A DNA stretch of 64,000 nt from Prevotella sp. BV3P1 (GCF_000479005.1 NZ_AWXC01000053.1:62001-126000); one strand, 5' to 3'. Counted from the stretch's first letter, positions 25,575 through 34,680 are shown. Translations and numbers: made by a program. Notes: generated by a model not told the origin, from the sequence alone.

Positions 25575-27116
25575 ATGACCAACAAACTCTTCACAACCAT
25601 GGCTGCTGCATCCTTCTTGAGTTGTGGCACCGCTTGTGCGCAGCAGAAAGACAGCCGCCCCAACATCATCGTCTTCATCGTTGATGATATGGGATGGCAG
25701 GATACGTCGGTGCAGTTTTGGAATCAGAAGACACGCTACAACGAGATGTACGACACACCCAACATGGAGCGGTTGGCCAGTCAAGGCATGATGTTCACGC
25801 AGGCATACGCCTGTCCGGTCAGTTCGCCCACGCGTTGCAGCTTGATGACGGGCATGAACATGGCACGTCACCGTGTTACCAACTGGACTTTGCAGCGGGA
25901 TGTGATGACGGATGCCAGAAACGACAGCGTGAAGCCTGCCGACTGGAACTGCAACGGCATCGCGCAGGTGTCTACGGTTGCGCATACCACCACGGCTAAG
26001 TCATTCGTCCAGCTCCTGAAAGACAACGGCTATCACACCATTCATTGCGGTAAGGCGCATTGGGGAGCCATCGACACACCGGGAGAGAATCCGTGTCATT
26101 TTGGCTTTGATGTTAACATTACGGGCACGGCTGCTGGTGGTTTGGCCACTTATCTCAGCGAATTGAATTACGGTCACACCAAGGATGGAAAGCCATACGC
26201 AATTAATGCTATCCCTGGGCTGGAGGCTTATTGGGGTACGGGAACGTTTGCAACGGAGGCTCTCACCAAAGAAGCGCTCAAGGCGCTTGACAAAGCCAAG
26301 CGTTATCAGCAGCCATTCTATCTCTACATGTCGCACTATGCGGTGCATATCCCGATTGACAAGGACATGCGTTTCTTCCCCAAATATGTCCGCCGGGGGC
26401 TTTCTGACAAGGATGCTGCCTACGCTTCGCTGGTTGAAGGCATGGACAAGAGCTTGGGCGACATCATGGATTGGCTCGAAAAGAACAAGGAGGCCGACAA
26501 TACCATCATCATCTTTTTAGGAGATAACGGCGGACTGGCTTCTTCTCAGCAGTGGCGCGACGGACCGTTGTACACCCAAAACGCTCCCTTGAAAAGCGGA
26601 AAAGGTTCGCTCTATGAAGGGGGAATCCGAGTTCCCTTTATCGTGAAATGGAACGACGTGGTAAAGGCAGGCGTGCGAAACGATGCCAGCATCATGGTGG
26701 AAGATTTGTATCCTACCATCCTTCACATGGCACAAATCACCCATTACCAGGTGCCACAGACCATTGATGGTATGGACTTGGTGCCCTCGTTGCAAGGACG
26801 TACTGACAAGGCTCTGCAACATAGAGCCATTGTGTGGAACGTACCGAATATATGGGATGGCTCCGGACCGGGCATCAGTCTTAATTGTGCCATACGCCAA
26901 GGTGATTGGAAACTGATTTATGACTATCCCACTGGGCGGAAAGAGTTGTACCATGTTTCCTCGGACATCGGGGAGAACGAGAACGTGGCCCAGCAGAATC
27001 CGCAGAAAGTGAAGGAACTTTCTGCATTGTTGGGCAAGAAGTTGCGCGGCATGAAAGCCCAGCGTCCCATGTTGATTCGTACGGGTAAGCCATGCAAGTG
27101 GCCGGACGAGGATTAG
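25575..27116 (+). CDS. Secreted sulfatase, serine-type formylglycine site
   Basis: A 513-residue alkaline-phosphatase-fold sulfatase with a signal peptide (to GTACAQQ). Metal site NIIVFIVDDMGW (Asp37, Asp38) and the activation motif S83-S-P-T-R-C-S-L-M-T-G are intact. Ser83 takes the place of Cys, so formylglycine would be made by an anaerobic radical-SAM maturase, which is not encoded in this window. IIIFLGDNGG supplies the second Asp/Asn metal pair. The substrate could be a host or algal glycan sulfate. It stands alone, with no SusCD pair nearby. Confidence 0.92.
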   Translation: MTNKLFTTMAAASFLSCGTACAQQKDSRPNIIVFIVDDMGWQDTSVQFWNQKTRYNEMYDTPNMERLASQGMMFTQAYACPVSSPTRCSLMTGMNMARHRVTNWTLQRDVMTDARNDSVKPADWNCNGIAQVSTVAHTTTAKSFVQLLKDNGYHTIHCGKAHWGAIDTPGENPCHFGFDVNITGTAAGGLATYLSELNYGHTKDGKPYAINAIPGLEAYWGTGTFATEALTKEALKALDKAKRYQQPFYLYMSHYAVHIPIDKDMRFFPKYVRRGLSDKDAAYASLVEGMDKSLGDIMDWLEKNKEADNTIIIFLGDNGGLASSQQWRDGPLYTQNAPLKSGKGSLYEGGIRVPFIVKWNDVVKAGVRNDASIMVEDLYPTILHMAQITHYQVPQTIDGMDLVPSLQGRTDKALQHRAIVWNVPNIWDGSGPGISLNCAIRQGDWKLIYDYPTGRKELYHVSSDIGENENVAQQNPQKVKELSALLGKKLRGMKAQRPMLIRTGKPCKWPDED

Positions 27117-27424
27117 TCTGTTTCCTTCTTTTTTGTCCTGAAAAATGACAATAAAATGGCTTCTGTAAACTCCTGAAATAGAAATGGAGACGGTGTAAAC
27201 TGTGCGTTTTAATGGCTTTGAAAGTCAAGTAAAACCGTATTTTGACTATAAAGCGTAGCGATAGTTTCGTTTTTCACGCCCTTTTGGGCGACAATTGACA
27301 TGGGTTCGTGGTGCAAAAGCATTGTGTTTGGTAGGTAAACTCAATGCTTTAATACTCCTAAATGGCGTCTTTTGATGTTTAATAATATCGATTTCTTTGT
27401 AACACGTTGTGTCTTTGCGAGTTA

Positions 27425-27506
27425 TAAAACTTGCGCATAATTCGCGTATTTGCGCCCAACAGGTTGGTTGGTTGTAAATAATGCAAGTAGAAAGGGGTTG
27501 TTGTCA
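27425..27506 (-). repeat. Dispersed palindromic intergenic repeat, family A copy 2
   Basis: Read on the minus strand it begins TGACAACAACCCCTT, identical over 15 bases to copy 3 at 35689, and contains TTATTTACAACCA and GCAAATACGCGAATTATG. It occupies the 580-base gap after the sulfatase. The rest of that gap (27117-27424) is AT-rich with weak family-B-like pieces such as AAACTCAATGCTTTAA near 27338 and no supported gene. Confidence 0.65.
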
Positions 27507-27640
27507 GAAGAAATGACAGTGTGAGTTTGTCTGCGTTCGGCGTGTTCCGTATAGGTATAAACGAGGTGTACGATCGCTTCTTTCGCATGCGTTAATGTGC
27601 GATACGCCAAAGAATAGGTACCTATCTATAAAAGAAAAAA

Positions 27641-27680
27641 TCCATAGACCCATGATAACAAGAAGTCATGGGTCTATGGA
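27641..27680 (-). terminator. Intrinsic terminator of the pfkB-fprA operon
   Basis: Perfect 15-bp arms (27641-27655 and 27666-27680) with a ten-base loop, followed on the minus strand by a T-rich run (TTTTTTCTTTT). It begins 16 bases after the fprA stop codon. Confidence 0.92.
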
Positions 27681-27696
27681 AATGGCCTAAACAACA

Positions 27697-28890
27697 CTAT
27701 TTTCGGTCGGCTTTCAGGCGTTCTGCCATGGCCTTCCCCAGTTCTTCGCACTGGCTGCGTACGTCTTTTGACATGGCTTGTTTCATTTCTACGGGCGTTC
27801 CCACAGGCTCAAATTTCAGCTTGGTGTTTACCCATTCGGCGATGGTGGGTACGGCCTTGCTGGCCCATCCATAGCTGCCAAACCATCCGATGTAATGGTT
27901 CTTGATGTCGTGGTTGGCTATTTCTGACAGCAGTTCTGACATCTCGTGGTACAATCCGTTGTTGTAGGTTGGCGCTCCCACAATCAATCCACGGTAACGG
28001 AAGATGTCACGAAGGATGTAAGAGTGGTGCGTCTTCGAGATGTTGTACATGCAAATGTTCTTGATGCCGGCCTGACTGGCTGCTCTCGCGATGGTTTCTG
28101 CCATGCGTTCGGTGTTGCCATACATGGTTCCATAGCAGATTACGATGCCCTCATCGGTTTCGTATTTGGACATTTGGTCATAAAGATCTATCACTTTCGC
28201 TGCCTTCTCGTGCCATACAGGACCGTGGGTGGAGCAGATGTAATCAATCTGTTGATCGGCCAACTTCTTCAGAGCGTTCTGCACGGGTACGCCATATTTG
28301 CCCACAATGTTGCTGTAATAGCGCACCATTTCCAACCAAGCCCAGCTGGTGTCTATCTCTTCGTCCAAGATACCACCATTCAATGCGCCGAAACATCCAA
28401 AGCCGTCGCCCGAGAACAGCATGTGGTCGGTTTCGTCGAGCGTCATCATCGTTTCGGGCCAGTGCACCATAGGCGTCATGAAGAACTTCAACTTGTGATG
28501 ACCAAGGTCTATCACTTCGCCATGTTTCACTTCAATCGTTTGGTCTTTGATGCCGTAGAAGCCGGCCAACAAATCGAAGGTTTTCTTGTTGCCGATGACT
28601 TGAATGTTGGGATAGTACTTCTTTAGCAGTCCCATAGAACCGCTGTGGTCGGGTTCCATGTGGTTCACTACGAGGTAATCGATGGGTCGGTCGCCCAGCA
28701 CCTCATGCAGGTTTTCGATGAATTGCGTGAAGAAATCCACTTGAACAGCGTCGATGAGGCACACTTTTTCATCGTCTATCAGGTACGAATTGTATGAAAC
28801 ACCCGCTGGCAGAGGCCACAAGCCTTCAAACAGAGTCTTGTTGCGGTCGTTCACACCTACATAATAGACTTTATTCTTGAGTTCTATCAT
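27697..28890 (-). CDS. FprA-family A-type flavoprotein (flavo-diiron protein)
   Basis: A 397-residue enzyme reducing oxygen to water or nitric oxide to nitrous oxide, protecting anaerobes. The N-terminal metallo-beta-lactamase-like domain carries the diiron ligands in VVNHMEPDHSGSM (H-x-E-x-D-H), the MVHWPETM histidine and FSGDGFGCFG. The C-terminal flavodoxin domain (from about residue 250) has the FMN loop YGTMYGNTERMAE. No rubredoxin extension is attached, so the electron donor is separate. It is co-transcribed behind pfkB, 38 bases away, and ends at a strong terminator. Confidence 0.94.
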   Translation of the reverse strand: MIELKNKVYYVGVNDRNKTLFEGLWPLPAGVSYNSYLIDDEKVCLIDAVQVDFFTQFIENLHEVLGDRPIDYLVVNHMEPDHSGSMGLLKKYYPNIQVIGNKKTFDLLAGFYGIKDQTIEVKHGEVIDLGHHKLKFFMTPMVHWPETMMTLDETDHMLFSGDGFGCFGALNGGILDEEIDTSWAWLEMVRYYSNIVGKYGVPVQNALKKLADQQIDYICSTHGPVWHEKAAKVIDLYDQMSKYETDEGIVICYGTMYGNTERMAETIARAASQAGIKNICMYNISKTHHSYILRDIFRYRGLIVGAPTYNNGLYHEMSELLSEIANHDIKNHYIGWFGSYGWASKAVPTIAEWVNTKLKFEPVGTPVEMKQAMSKDVRSQCEELGKAMAERLKADRK

Positions 28891-28928
28891 ATTTGAATTT
28901 ATTATGTGATTAATGAGGTAAAATCTGC

Positions 28929-29873
28929 TTATCGTTGTGCCAATTCGTCTTTCATCTGGTTGGCAAAACTGGTGTCAACATAGTTATGTATGCTCTTACA
29001 GCTCTCCGAGGCGAAGCGTAAACCGTAGCTGATGATTTGATCCCATTGCTTCTCCGACAGGCCTTGTTCCAACATCTGGTGCGTAATGCCATGTTTGAGC
29101 AGCCCAAACAACACGCCTGCATTGAAGTTATCGCCCGCTCCGATGGTACTCACGGGGACTTCATCAGACACGGGGTAGGCCTTGTGGAAATTGTTTTCTG
29201 CGAACAATTGCACGGCTTCGGCTCCTTGTGTGTAAATAAATCGTTTGCAGTAGAATGATATTTCGGCCTGATATACTTTGGCTGCGTTGTCAAGTTTGTA
29301 CAGCGTCTGAAAGTCTTCTCTGCTGCCTCTGACGATGTCGGCATACTCCAAATTCTCCAATAGATTAGGGGTGATGCGCATCACGTCATGCTGATGAGCC
29401 GGTCTGAAATTGACATCATAGTAGATGATGGCGCCATGATTGCGGGCATAGTCGAGCAATCCAATCACTTGAGGCCTGATGACGGGGTTGACGGCATAAT
29501 AAGAGCCGAAGATAACGATATCGTCTGGTTGGATATCTGGGAAGGCAAAATCAAGTTGGTCGTGAGGGTGATCTTTGTAAAAAAGGTACTCCGCGTCGTT
29601 CTTCTCGTTGAGAAAAGCCAGGGAAATGGGCGATTTGCTGTCGGGAAAGGTGTTTACATGACTGGCATCCACGCCGTTCTGTTCCAGGAAACGGTGAATC
29701 ATGTTCCCTACACGGTCGTTGCCAGTCTCGCTAATGAAGGTGGTGTGAACCCCCGATCGCCCCAATGAAATAAGGCCATTGAATGTCGAACCACCGGGAT
29801 AAGCCCCGATGGGCTGGTCGTTTTTGAAAATAATATCGAGCACAGTCTCGCCGATACCTATTACCTTACGCAT
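28929..29873 (-). CDS. PfkB-family carbohydrate kinase
   Basis: A 314-residue sugar kinase of the ribokinase/fructokinase superfamily. It starts MRKVIGIGETVLDIIF and has the glycine-rich substrate loop GAYPGGSTFNGLISLGR. The catalytic-Asp signature VSTIGAGDNFNAGVLFG is near residue 235. The sugar could be fructose; it cannot be settled from sequence alone. An in-frame ATG at 29894 sits against the -7 box (29896-29903), so I use the ATG at 29873. It heads an operon with the flavo-diiron protein, a pairing with no obvious metabolic link. Confidence 0.92.
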   Translation of the reverse strand: MRKVIGIGETVLDIIFKNDQPIGAYPGGSTFNGLISLGRSGVHTTFISETGNDRVGNMIHRFLEQNGVDASHVNTFPDSKSPISLAFLNEKNDAEYLFYKDHPHDQLDFAFPDIQPDDIVIFGSYYAVNPVIRPQVIGLLDYARNHGAIIYYDVNFRPAHQHDVMRITPNLLENLEYADIVRGSREDFQTLYKLDNAAKVYQAEISFYCKRFIYTQGAEAVQLFAENNFHKAYPVSDEVPVSTIGAGDNFNAGVLFGLLKHGITHQMLEQGLSEKQWDQIISYGLRFASESCKSIHNYVDTSFANQMKDELAQR

Positions 29874-29895
29874 AACAAACTTGATTTTGCTCATG

Positions 29896-29926
29896 CAAAT
29901 ATACGGTAAATAGGTAGTAACTCAAA
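29896..29926 (-). promoter_or_regulatory. Promoter of the pfkB-fprA operon
   Basis: On the minus strand TTTG (29923-29926), a 19-base spacer and TATATTTG (29896-29903) form a perfect match. It fixes the pfkB start at 29873. Confidence 0.85.
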
Positions 29927-29966
29927 ATAAAAAGAAGTATTAAATTTTAAATCTGTCTAAATTGAT

Positions 29967-29974
29967 TATCTTTG
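29967..29974 (+). promoter_or_regulatory. -7 promoter box of the M16 peptidase gene
   Basis: TATCTTTG followed by C, about 72 bases before the ATG at 30047. A TTTT instead of TTTG stands 18 bases upstream. Confidence 0.55.
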
Positions 29975-30046
29975 CAAACCATTGGCTTGGTCAAGTCTGA
30001 AACCGTAGAAAGATGATTTGATACCGAGCTATGTAAGAACGAAATC

Positions 30047-31282
30047 ATGCTGAATTATCATACATTTGTGCTCGATAACGGTCTGCGAATCATTCATCGT
30101 CCTTCGCAATCGTCGGTAGTTTATTGCGGATATCAACTCAATGTGGGTTCAAGGGATGAGGAACCTGGTGAAGAGGGCATGGCTCATTTCTGCGAACATG
30201 CCACGTTCAAAGGGACGCAGCGGCGTCGTTCATGGCATATCATCAACAGTCTGGAGAGCGTGGGAGGCGACCTCAACGCCTTTACCAACAAGGAAGATAC
30301 GGTATATCATGTGGCCATTTTGAAAGAACATGTCGCCCGAGCCATCGACGTACTGACCGACATCGTCTTTCACAGTACCTATCCGCAAGCGGAACTGACA
30401 AGAGAAAAGGAGGTGATTTGCGATGAAATCGAGAGTTATAACGACTCTCCGGCCGATTTGATATACGATGATTTCGAGAATACCATCTTCCAAGGACATC
30501 CCCTTGGACACAATATTTTGGGCACAACCGATACGGTTCGCTCCTTCATGACGGCCGACACGCAGCACTTTACTCACAAGTTTTACCGGCCGGAGAATGC
30601 CATTTTCTTCATTGATGGGGATGTTTCGTTCGACAAAATCGTCAAATTGCTCTCCAAAGCCACCGCAGACATGCCGAAAAATGCACCTGTGATGCCAGTA
30701 AATCATCCGCATCAGTGGGCCAAGAGCAATGACCCGACGGTCATTGTGCGTAAGAAAGACACGCATCAGGCGCATGTCATGATGGGCAACCAGGCGTACG
30801 ACATTCACAATCATGAGCGGATTCCGCTGTATTTGTTGAACAATATCCTGGGTGGTGCTGGCATGAATGCCCGCCTTAACCTATCTCTTCGCGAGCATCA
30901 TGGGTTGGTTTATACGGTTGAAAGTTCGATGGTGAGCTACACGGACACGGGGTTGTGGTGCCTATACTTTGGCTGTGACCCACACGATGTGCCGAAATGC
31001 CAGCGGTTGGTGCGTAAAGAGTTGGATAGAGTGATAGAACAACCGCTGACAGATTACCAACTCAAAGCGGCTAAAAAACAAATTAAAGGGCAGATAGGTG
31101 TGGCTTGCGACAATCGTGAAAGCTTCGCTTTAGACTTCGGGAAGGCCTTCCTACACTACGGATACGAGAAAGATATCAATTGGCTGTATGAGCAAATCGA
31201 TGCTGTCACGTCACAAGAAATCCAACAAGTGGCACAAGATATCATGTCAGTAGACAAGCTTACCACGTTGGTTTTTCAATGA
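30047..31282 (+). CDS. M16 (insulinase/pitrilysin) family zinc peptidase
   Basis: A 411-residue peptidase with the inverted zinc motif in GMAHFCEHATFKGT (H-x-x-E-H) and the downstream Glu in REKEVICDEIESYND. It covers one M16B unit: an active N-terminal half and a C-terminal half with LNNILGGAGMNARLNLSLREHHGLVYTVESS. There is no signal peptide, so it is probably cytoplasmic and degrades or processes peptides. Single gene with its own promoter, ending at a hairpin terminator. Confidence 0.93.
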   Translation: MLNYHTFVLDNGLRIIHRPSQSSVVYCGYQLNVGSRDEEPGEEGMAHFCEHATFKGTQRRRSWHIINSLESVGGDLNAFTNKEDTVYHVAILKEHVARAIDVLTDIVFHSTYPQAELTREKEVICDEIESYNDSPADLIYDDFENTIFQGHPLGHNILGTTDTVRSFMTADTQHFTHKFYRPENAIFFIDGDVSFDKIVKLLSKATADMPKNAPVMPVNHPHQWAKSNDPTVIVRKKDTHQAHVMMGNQAYDIHNHERIPLYLLNNILGGAGMNARLNLSLREHHGLVYTVESSMVSYTDTGLWCLYFGCDPHDVPKCQRLVRKELDRVIEQPLTDYQLKAAKKQIKGQIGVACDNRESFALDFGKAFLHYGYEKDINWLYEQIDAVTSQEIQQVAQDIMSVDKLTTLVFQ

Positions 31283-31315
31283 CAAGCCGATTAAATATAA
31301 GCGGATGTGAGAAAC

Positions 31316-31373
31316 AAAACAGGCTGCTTTTGTAAGTAACATCATCGGGTTACCTGCAAAAGCAGCCTGTTTT
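31316..31373. terminator. Bidirectional terminator between the M16 and DUF3332 genes
   Basis: Perfect 17-bp arms (31316-31332 and 31357-31373) built on AAAACAGGCTGCTTTTG, with a nested GTAAC/GTTAC stem in the loop. It lies between the convergent M16 and DUF3332 genes. Confidence 0.85.
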
Positions 31374-31397
31374 ATATTCGTATTACCGTGCGTTTGC

Positions 31398-31946
31398 TTA
31401 TTTCATGGCCCAATATGTGCCGTCATTCACAGCCATGTGTACCTGATAAACACCTGCTTCAGTCAAAGCAACATCCATCTTTTTGCCGTTTGGTAGGGTG
31501 GCTTTGATGGTTCCATCTTCATTGAAACGGAACAACTCTGTTTGCTTTCCGTTGGCTATTTGTGACCAAGAGTCGGTAGACTTGTCGTACAAGAACTTCG
31601 TTACCTCGCCAGTTGGTGCCGTAATCTCATAGCCGTCTTTCAGAGTTTTCACAGCATAGTACTTGCCGTCTTGGCCCATCACTTGCCTCGTTTTGCCGAT
31701 ATTGGCCATGGGATTGTCACCCGTCCAGAACTCAATGGTGTTGAGTACCACGACATCGGCAGTGCCACAGATAGCGTAGGCCGGAGCGAGAATCAGGAAG
31801 ATGATTTCGTTTAGGAACTTGCTGTCTGTGGCTGTTTTGTTCCAACTCAACAGCTTGTTGAACAAACCAAAGCTTCCTATGCATGACGTTGTTAACATAG
31901 CACCAGCTAATAGCAGCGTGGCAACTTTCAATTTCTTCATTTTCAT
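31398..31946 (-). CDS. DUF3332-family lipoprotein
   Basis: A 182-residue lipoprotein starting MKMKKLKVATLLLAGAMLTTSC with a clear lipobox (TTSC). It then has GSFGLFNKLLSWNKTATDSKFLNEIIFLILAPAYAICGTADVVVLNTIEFWTG, typical of the DUF3332 family I remember, and a beta-rich C-terminal part (GKYYAVKTLKDGYEITAPTGE). The function is unknown. Upstream in-frame codons to 32021 lack a signal peptide and cross a -7 box, so the start is 31946. Confidence 0.85.
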   Translation of the reverse strand: MKMKKLKVATLLLAGAMLTTSCIGSFGLFNKLLSWNKTATDSKFLNEIIFLILAPAYAICGTADVVVLNTIEFWTGDNPMANIGKTRQVMGQDGKYYAVKTLKDGYEITAPTGEVTKFLYDKSTDSWSQIANGKQTELFRFNEDGTIKATLPNGKKMDVALTEAGVYQVHMAVNDGTYWAMK

Positions 31947-31979
31947 AATTCGATGTTTATTATAGGTGATTACAAAAGT

Positions 31980-31987
31980 CAAAGATA
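31980..31987 (-). promoter_or_regulatory. -7 promoter box of the DUF3332 gene
   Basis: TATCTTTG on the minus strand, 33 bases before the ATG at 31946. The -33 element is not a clear match. Confidence 0.5.
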
Positions 31988-32114
31988 CAAAATAATTAAG
32001 AATGGCCGTTAATGCTGGCATTTTTTTTACGTAATCTTCACAACGCGATCATTCTTCTGCGTCTAAAAGTGATGATGATGAATCCAATTTCTATCCCATT
32101 ACCAGCTTTCCATG

Positions 32115-32747
32115 TTACATGAGGTAAAGCACGGCTTCGTTTCCTTCGTTCATGAGCAAGTCGAGAATGCTCAAATTGGGTAAGAATCCGTGTTTTTGGG
32201 CATACACTTGGTAATAGGGTTTGGGCGTGAAAGCGTCATCAGGGAGAGGATGTTTGGGGCGAATGGCATCCCTTAGATCTGTTATTTGGGGCATCTGCAG
32301 GGATAAGTCATCAGCGTTCAGATAGGTGGTGGTTTCCTGTATGTTCGGTTCTATGTCCAACAACTGGCACATCTTCATCGTGATTTCAAGATTGAAATCG
32401 TACAGAAAAGTCCATTTCTTCGTGAAAAAAGGGTACAAGTCATCCGCATAATACTCAAAGAAAGGGCTCTCACCGTAGGCTGACTGTAGGGCGTTCCAGT
32501 GCAGATGACGCCAGTTGGCATGGTCGCTGATGCGAATATCGCGCATTGGACATTTGAGGGAATCATACTTTTCCACCGGAATGCTCAACACCTGAACGCC
32601 GTTTGTCATGGCGATGTTGCAACGGTTGCGGTACGTTTGTTTGACATAGTTGTCGTGACTTTCTAGATAACAAACGTCATAACGATTGAGTTTCTGGTAC
32701 CACTGCACGGGACCAAAGTAGGTGGAAGAAAGAAGAACGCTATTCAT
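32115..32747 (-). CDS. WbqC-like family protein
   Basis: A 210-residue protein starting MNSVLLSSTYFGPVQWYQKL, the characteristic opening of the WbqC family, with YRNRCNIAMTNGVQVLSIPVEK and HLHWNALQSAYGESPFFEYYADDLYPFF. Members occur in polysaccharide-biosynthesis loci and beside signal peptidase genes in Bacteroidetes; the biochemical role is not established to my knowledge. The start overlaps the upstream pseudo-signal-peptidase gene by 8 bases, so the two are coupled. Confidence 0.88.
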   Translation of the reverse strand: MNSVLLSSTYFGPVQWYQKLNRYDVCYLESHDNYVKQTYRNRCNIAMTNGVQVLSIPVEKYDSLKCPMRDIRISDHANWRHLHWNALQSAYGESPFFEYYADDLYPFFTKKWTFLYDFNLEITMKMCQLLDIEPNIQETTTYLNADDLSLQMPQITDLRDAIRPKHPLPDDAFTPKPYYQVYAQKHGFLPNLSILDLLMNEGNEAVLYLM

Positions 32748-33198
32748 GATGCTTTTCAAGATGTGGCCAACGCTTCCATCTGAACAGCGAATAAGCCTTC
32801 CCGGCGATGTCACCATGCTGTACCAGAGTCTGTCTTCGGCCAATTCCCAGCAACAGATATTGGCAAGTTCCGCAGCGACAGTGTGCGTTGCAGTGGTTGG
32901 GAATGAGATATTTTTCACCCTTGACGGTAATGGTGTCGCCGGGAAGCGCCATCACTTGCCCCAACGCCTGCTGTTGCTGTCCGAACAACACCACCTCACC
33001 GCGCTTGAAGTCAGTGCGTGCCAGCCTGTTTACCAACACCCTGTCACCCTTTCGAAGCACTGGCTTGAGTCCCTCATCGGGTACGGTAAAGATGGTAAAG
33101 GCGTATGCACGGATAGCCAACATGACTATGGTGCAAACAGCGATGGATAACATCCATTGTAAGAGGTTTCGCAAAAGAGATGCTTTGTTTCTCATCAT
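32740..33198 (-). CDS. S26 signal-peptidase-like protein lacking catalytic residues
   Basis: A 152-residue paralogue of LepB with one N-terminal membrane segment (about 15-35). The box normally P-S-x-S-M-x-P reads P40-D-E-G43-L-K-P, so the nucleophilic Ser is Gly43. The box normally K-R-V-x-G-x-P-G-D reads G80-Q-V-M-A-L-P-G-D, so the general-base Lys is Gly80. The fold signature GDRVLVNRLA and LPGDTITVKG are otherwise kept. A Cys cluster (HCNAHCRCGTC) follows. It is probably not a peptidase but may bind or assist one. It lies between lepB and wbqC in a tight operon. Confidence 0.8.
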   Translation of the reverse strand: MMRNKASLLRNLLQWMLSIAVCTIVMLAIRAYAFTIFTVPDEGLKPVLRKGDRVLVNRLARTDFKRGEVVLFGQQQQALGQVMALPGDTITVKGEKYLIPNHCNAHCRCGTCQYLLLGIGRRQTLVQHGDIAGKAYSLFRWKRWPHLEKHHE

Positions 33199-33234
33199 CG
33201 GCTGGCCTGTTGCGGTCAGACGGCGTTCATACTG

Positions 33235-34680
33235 CTATTTAATGTTGTCAACCATGTTGAACAATCGGTTCCAACGGATTCCACCCAGTCCCTTACGGTC
33301 AGGGTCGGAAGACCACCAAATGAAGATGGGTTTGCCCACGATGTGATCCTCTGGTACAAATCCCCAATAGCGGCTGTCTGCCGAATTGTGACGGTTGTCG
33401 CCCATCATCCAATAATAATCCATTTTGAAGGTGTAGCTCTTGGCCAGTCGTCCGTTGATGTATATCTGGTTGTTCGTAATCTTCAGCTCGTTATTCTCGT
33501 ACACGCGGATGGGACGTTCGTACACAGCGATGTTGTTCATGTCCAGGTTGATGCTTTTTCCCTTGGCCGGAATCCATATCGGACCGTAGTTGTCGCGTGT
33601 CCAATTCGTCACGGCATTCAGCGGATAAAGGTCGCCCACGGTGGCATCGGTGTTGATGCGGATGCTCTCAACGATGTCTTTGCGCGCCGCAAGAGCCTTT
33701 GCCGTAGCCTTGGTCAGCGGCATGCAACCACGTTGGTTCAGGCTGCCAAGGTCTTCCATGGATATGCCCAGCTCTTTCATGAGGTCGTCTGGAATATGCT
33801 GTTTCAGTTTGATGTAATAGGTATATTGTACGTTGTCAGGCTCCTTGTTGGGCTTACCGTCCAAGTAAACAATGCGGTTTTTGATTTGAAGCGTCTGCCC
33901 TGGCAGTCCAACGCATCGCTTCACATAGTTCTCGCGACGGTCGGTAGGGCGGCTGTCGATAGAGCCAAACTCCACAGGATTGCTGGCTATGTATTGTCTT
34001 CCAAGTGCATACACCTGCTCAAAGTAGTCGTGTTGTTGCTGCTTATTCAGCGTGTTGAGGTCGATAGGCGCCCCGTTGTTCTGCTCAAAGATCTGTTGTC
34101 CGAAGCCATACACCATGCTGTAGTATTCAGTTTGATAGGGCAATTCGGTGCAAATGGTGTCCCCCGCAGGATAATTGAACACCACGATGTCGTTGAGCTT
34201 CACGTTGCCCAGTCCTTTCACCCGTCGATAGTCCCAGTGCGGAAACTCAATATAGCTCTTCGTGTTGATGATGGGAAGCGTGTGTTGGGTAAGCGGCATG
34301 GTCAATGGCGTTTGCGGAATGCGAGGTCCGTAGCTCACCTTGCTCACAAACAGGTAATCACCAGTGAGCAGTGACTTTTCCAATGACGAGGATGGAATGA
34401 CGTAATTCTGAAAAACAAACAGGTTGATGAAGTACACAGCCACCAGTGCGAACACCAGTGCGTCTACCCAACTCATCACGAAACGCACGGGTGCCTCGGC
34501 GTCTTTCCACCACTGCCAGCGTATCTTCTTGGTGATGTACACGTCGTAGATGAAAGGAATCACCAGCAGTCCCCACCAACTTTTTACCCAATATAGAAAC
34601 AAAAGATACAAGGCGAGAACCACGATAAACTTGGTCCATTGTACCTTCATATTTAGTTTTGCTTTCTGTTTATCAATCAT
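33235..34680 (-). CDS. lepB: Signal peptidase I
   Basis: A 481-residue inner-membrane peptidase that removes signal peptides. It has two to three N-terminal membrane segments. The nucleophile is Ser99 in VIPSSSLEKSLL, and the general-base Lys lies in ENYVKRCVGLPGQTLQIKNR. GDYLFVSKVSYGPRIPQTPL and the late MMGDNRHNSADSRYWGFVPEDHIVGKP box are complete. The large insert between the catalytic boxes is usual for Bacteroidetes LepB. Alternative start: ATG at 34650. It follows dapB by 44 bases and is followed by its catalytically dead paralogue. Confidence 0.94.
   Translation of the reverse strand: MIDKQKAKLNMKVQWTKFIVVLALYLLFLYWVKSWWGLLVIPFIYDVYITKKIRWQWWKDAEAPVRFVMSWVDALVFALVAVYFINLFVFQNYVIPSSSLEKSLLTGDYLFVSKVSYGPRIPQTPLTMPLTQHTLPIINTKSYIEFPHWDYRRVKGLGNVKLNDIVVFNYPAGDTICTELPYQTEYYSMVYGFGQQIFEQNNGAPIDLNTLNKQQQHDYFEQVYALGRQYIASNPVEFGSIDSRPTDRRENYVKRCVGLPGQTLQIKNRIVYLDGKPNKEPDNVQYTYYIKLKQHIPDDLMKELGISMEDLGSLNQRGCMPLTKATAKALAARKDIVESIRINTDATVGDLYPLNAVTNWTRDNYGPIWIPAKGKSINLDMNNIAVYERPIRVYENNELKITNNQIYINGRLAKSYTFKMDYYWMMGDNRHNSADSRYWGFVPEDHIVGKPIFIWWSSDPDRKGLGGIRWNRLFNMVDNIK

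Noticed and set aside
27614..27625. A 12-bp palindrome ATAGGTACCTAT that recalls the receptor operator
   Set aside because: Its half-sites are in the opposite orientation and it lies just beyond the fprA terminator, so it is probably chance or part of the terminator surroundings.
33343..34374. A 343-codon open frame on the plus strand opposite lepB
   Set aside because: It is fully antisense to lepB, which has intact catalytic motifs. It has no recognisable domain and no promoter-like start, so it is a shadow frame.
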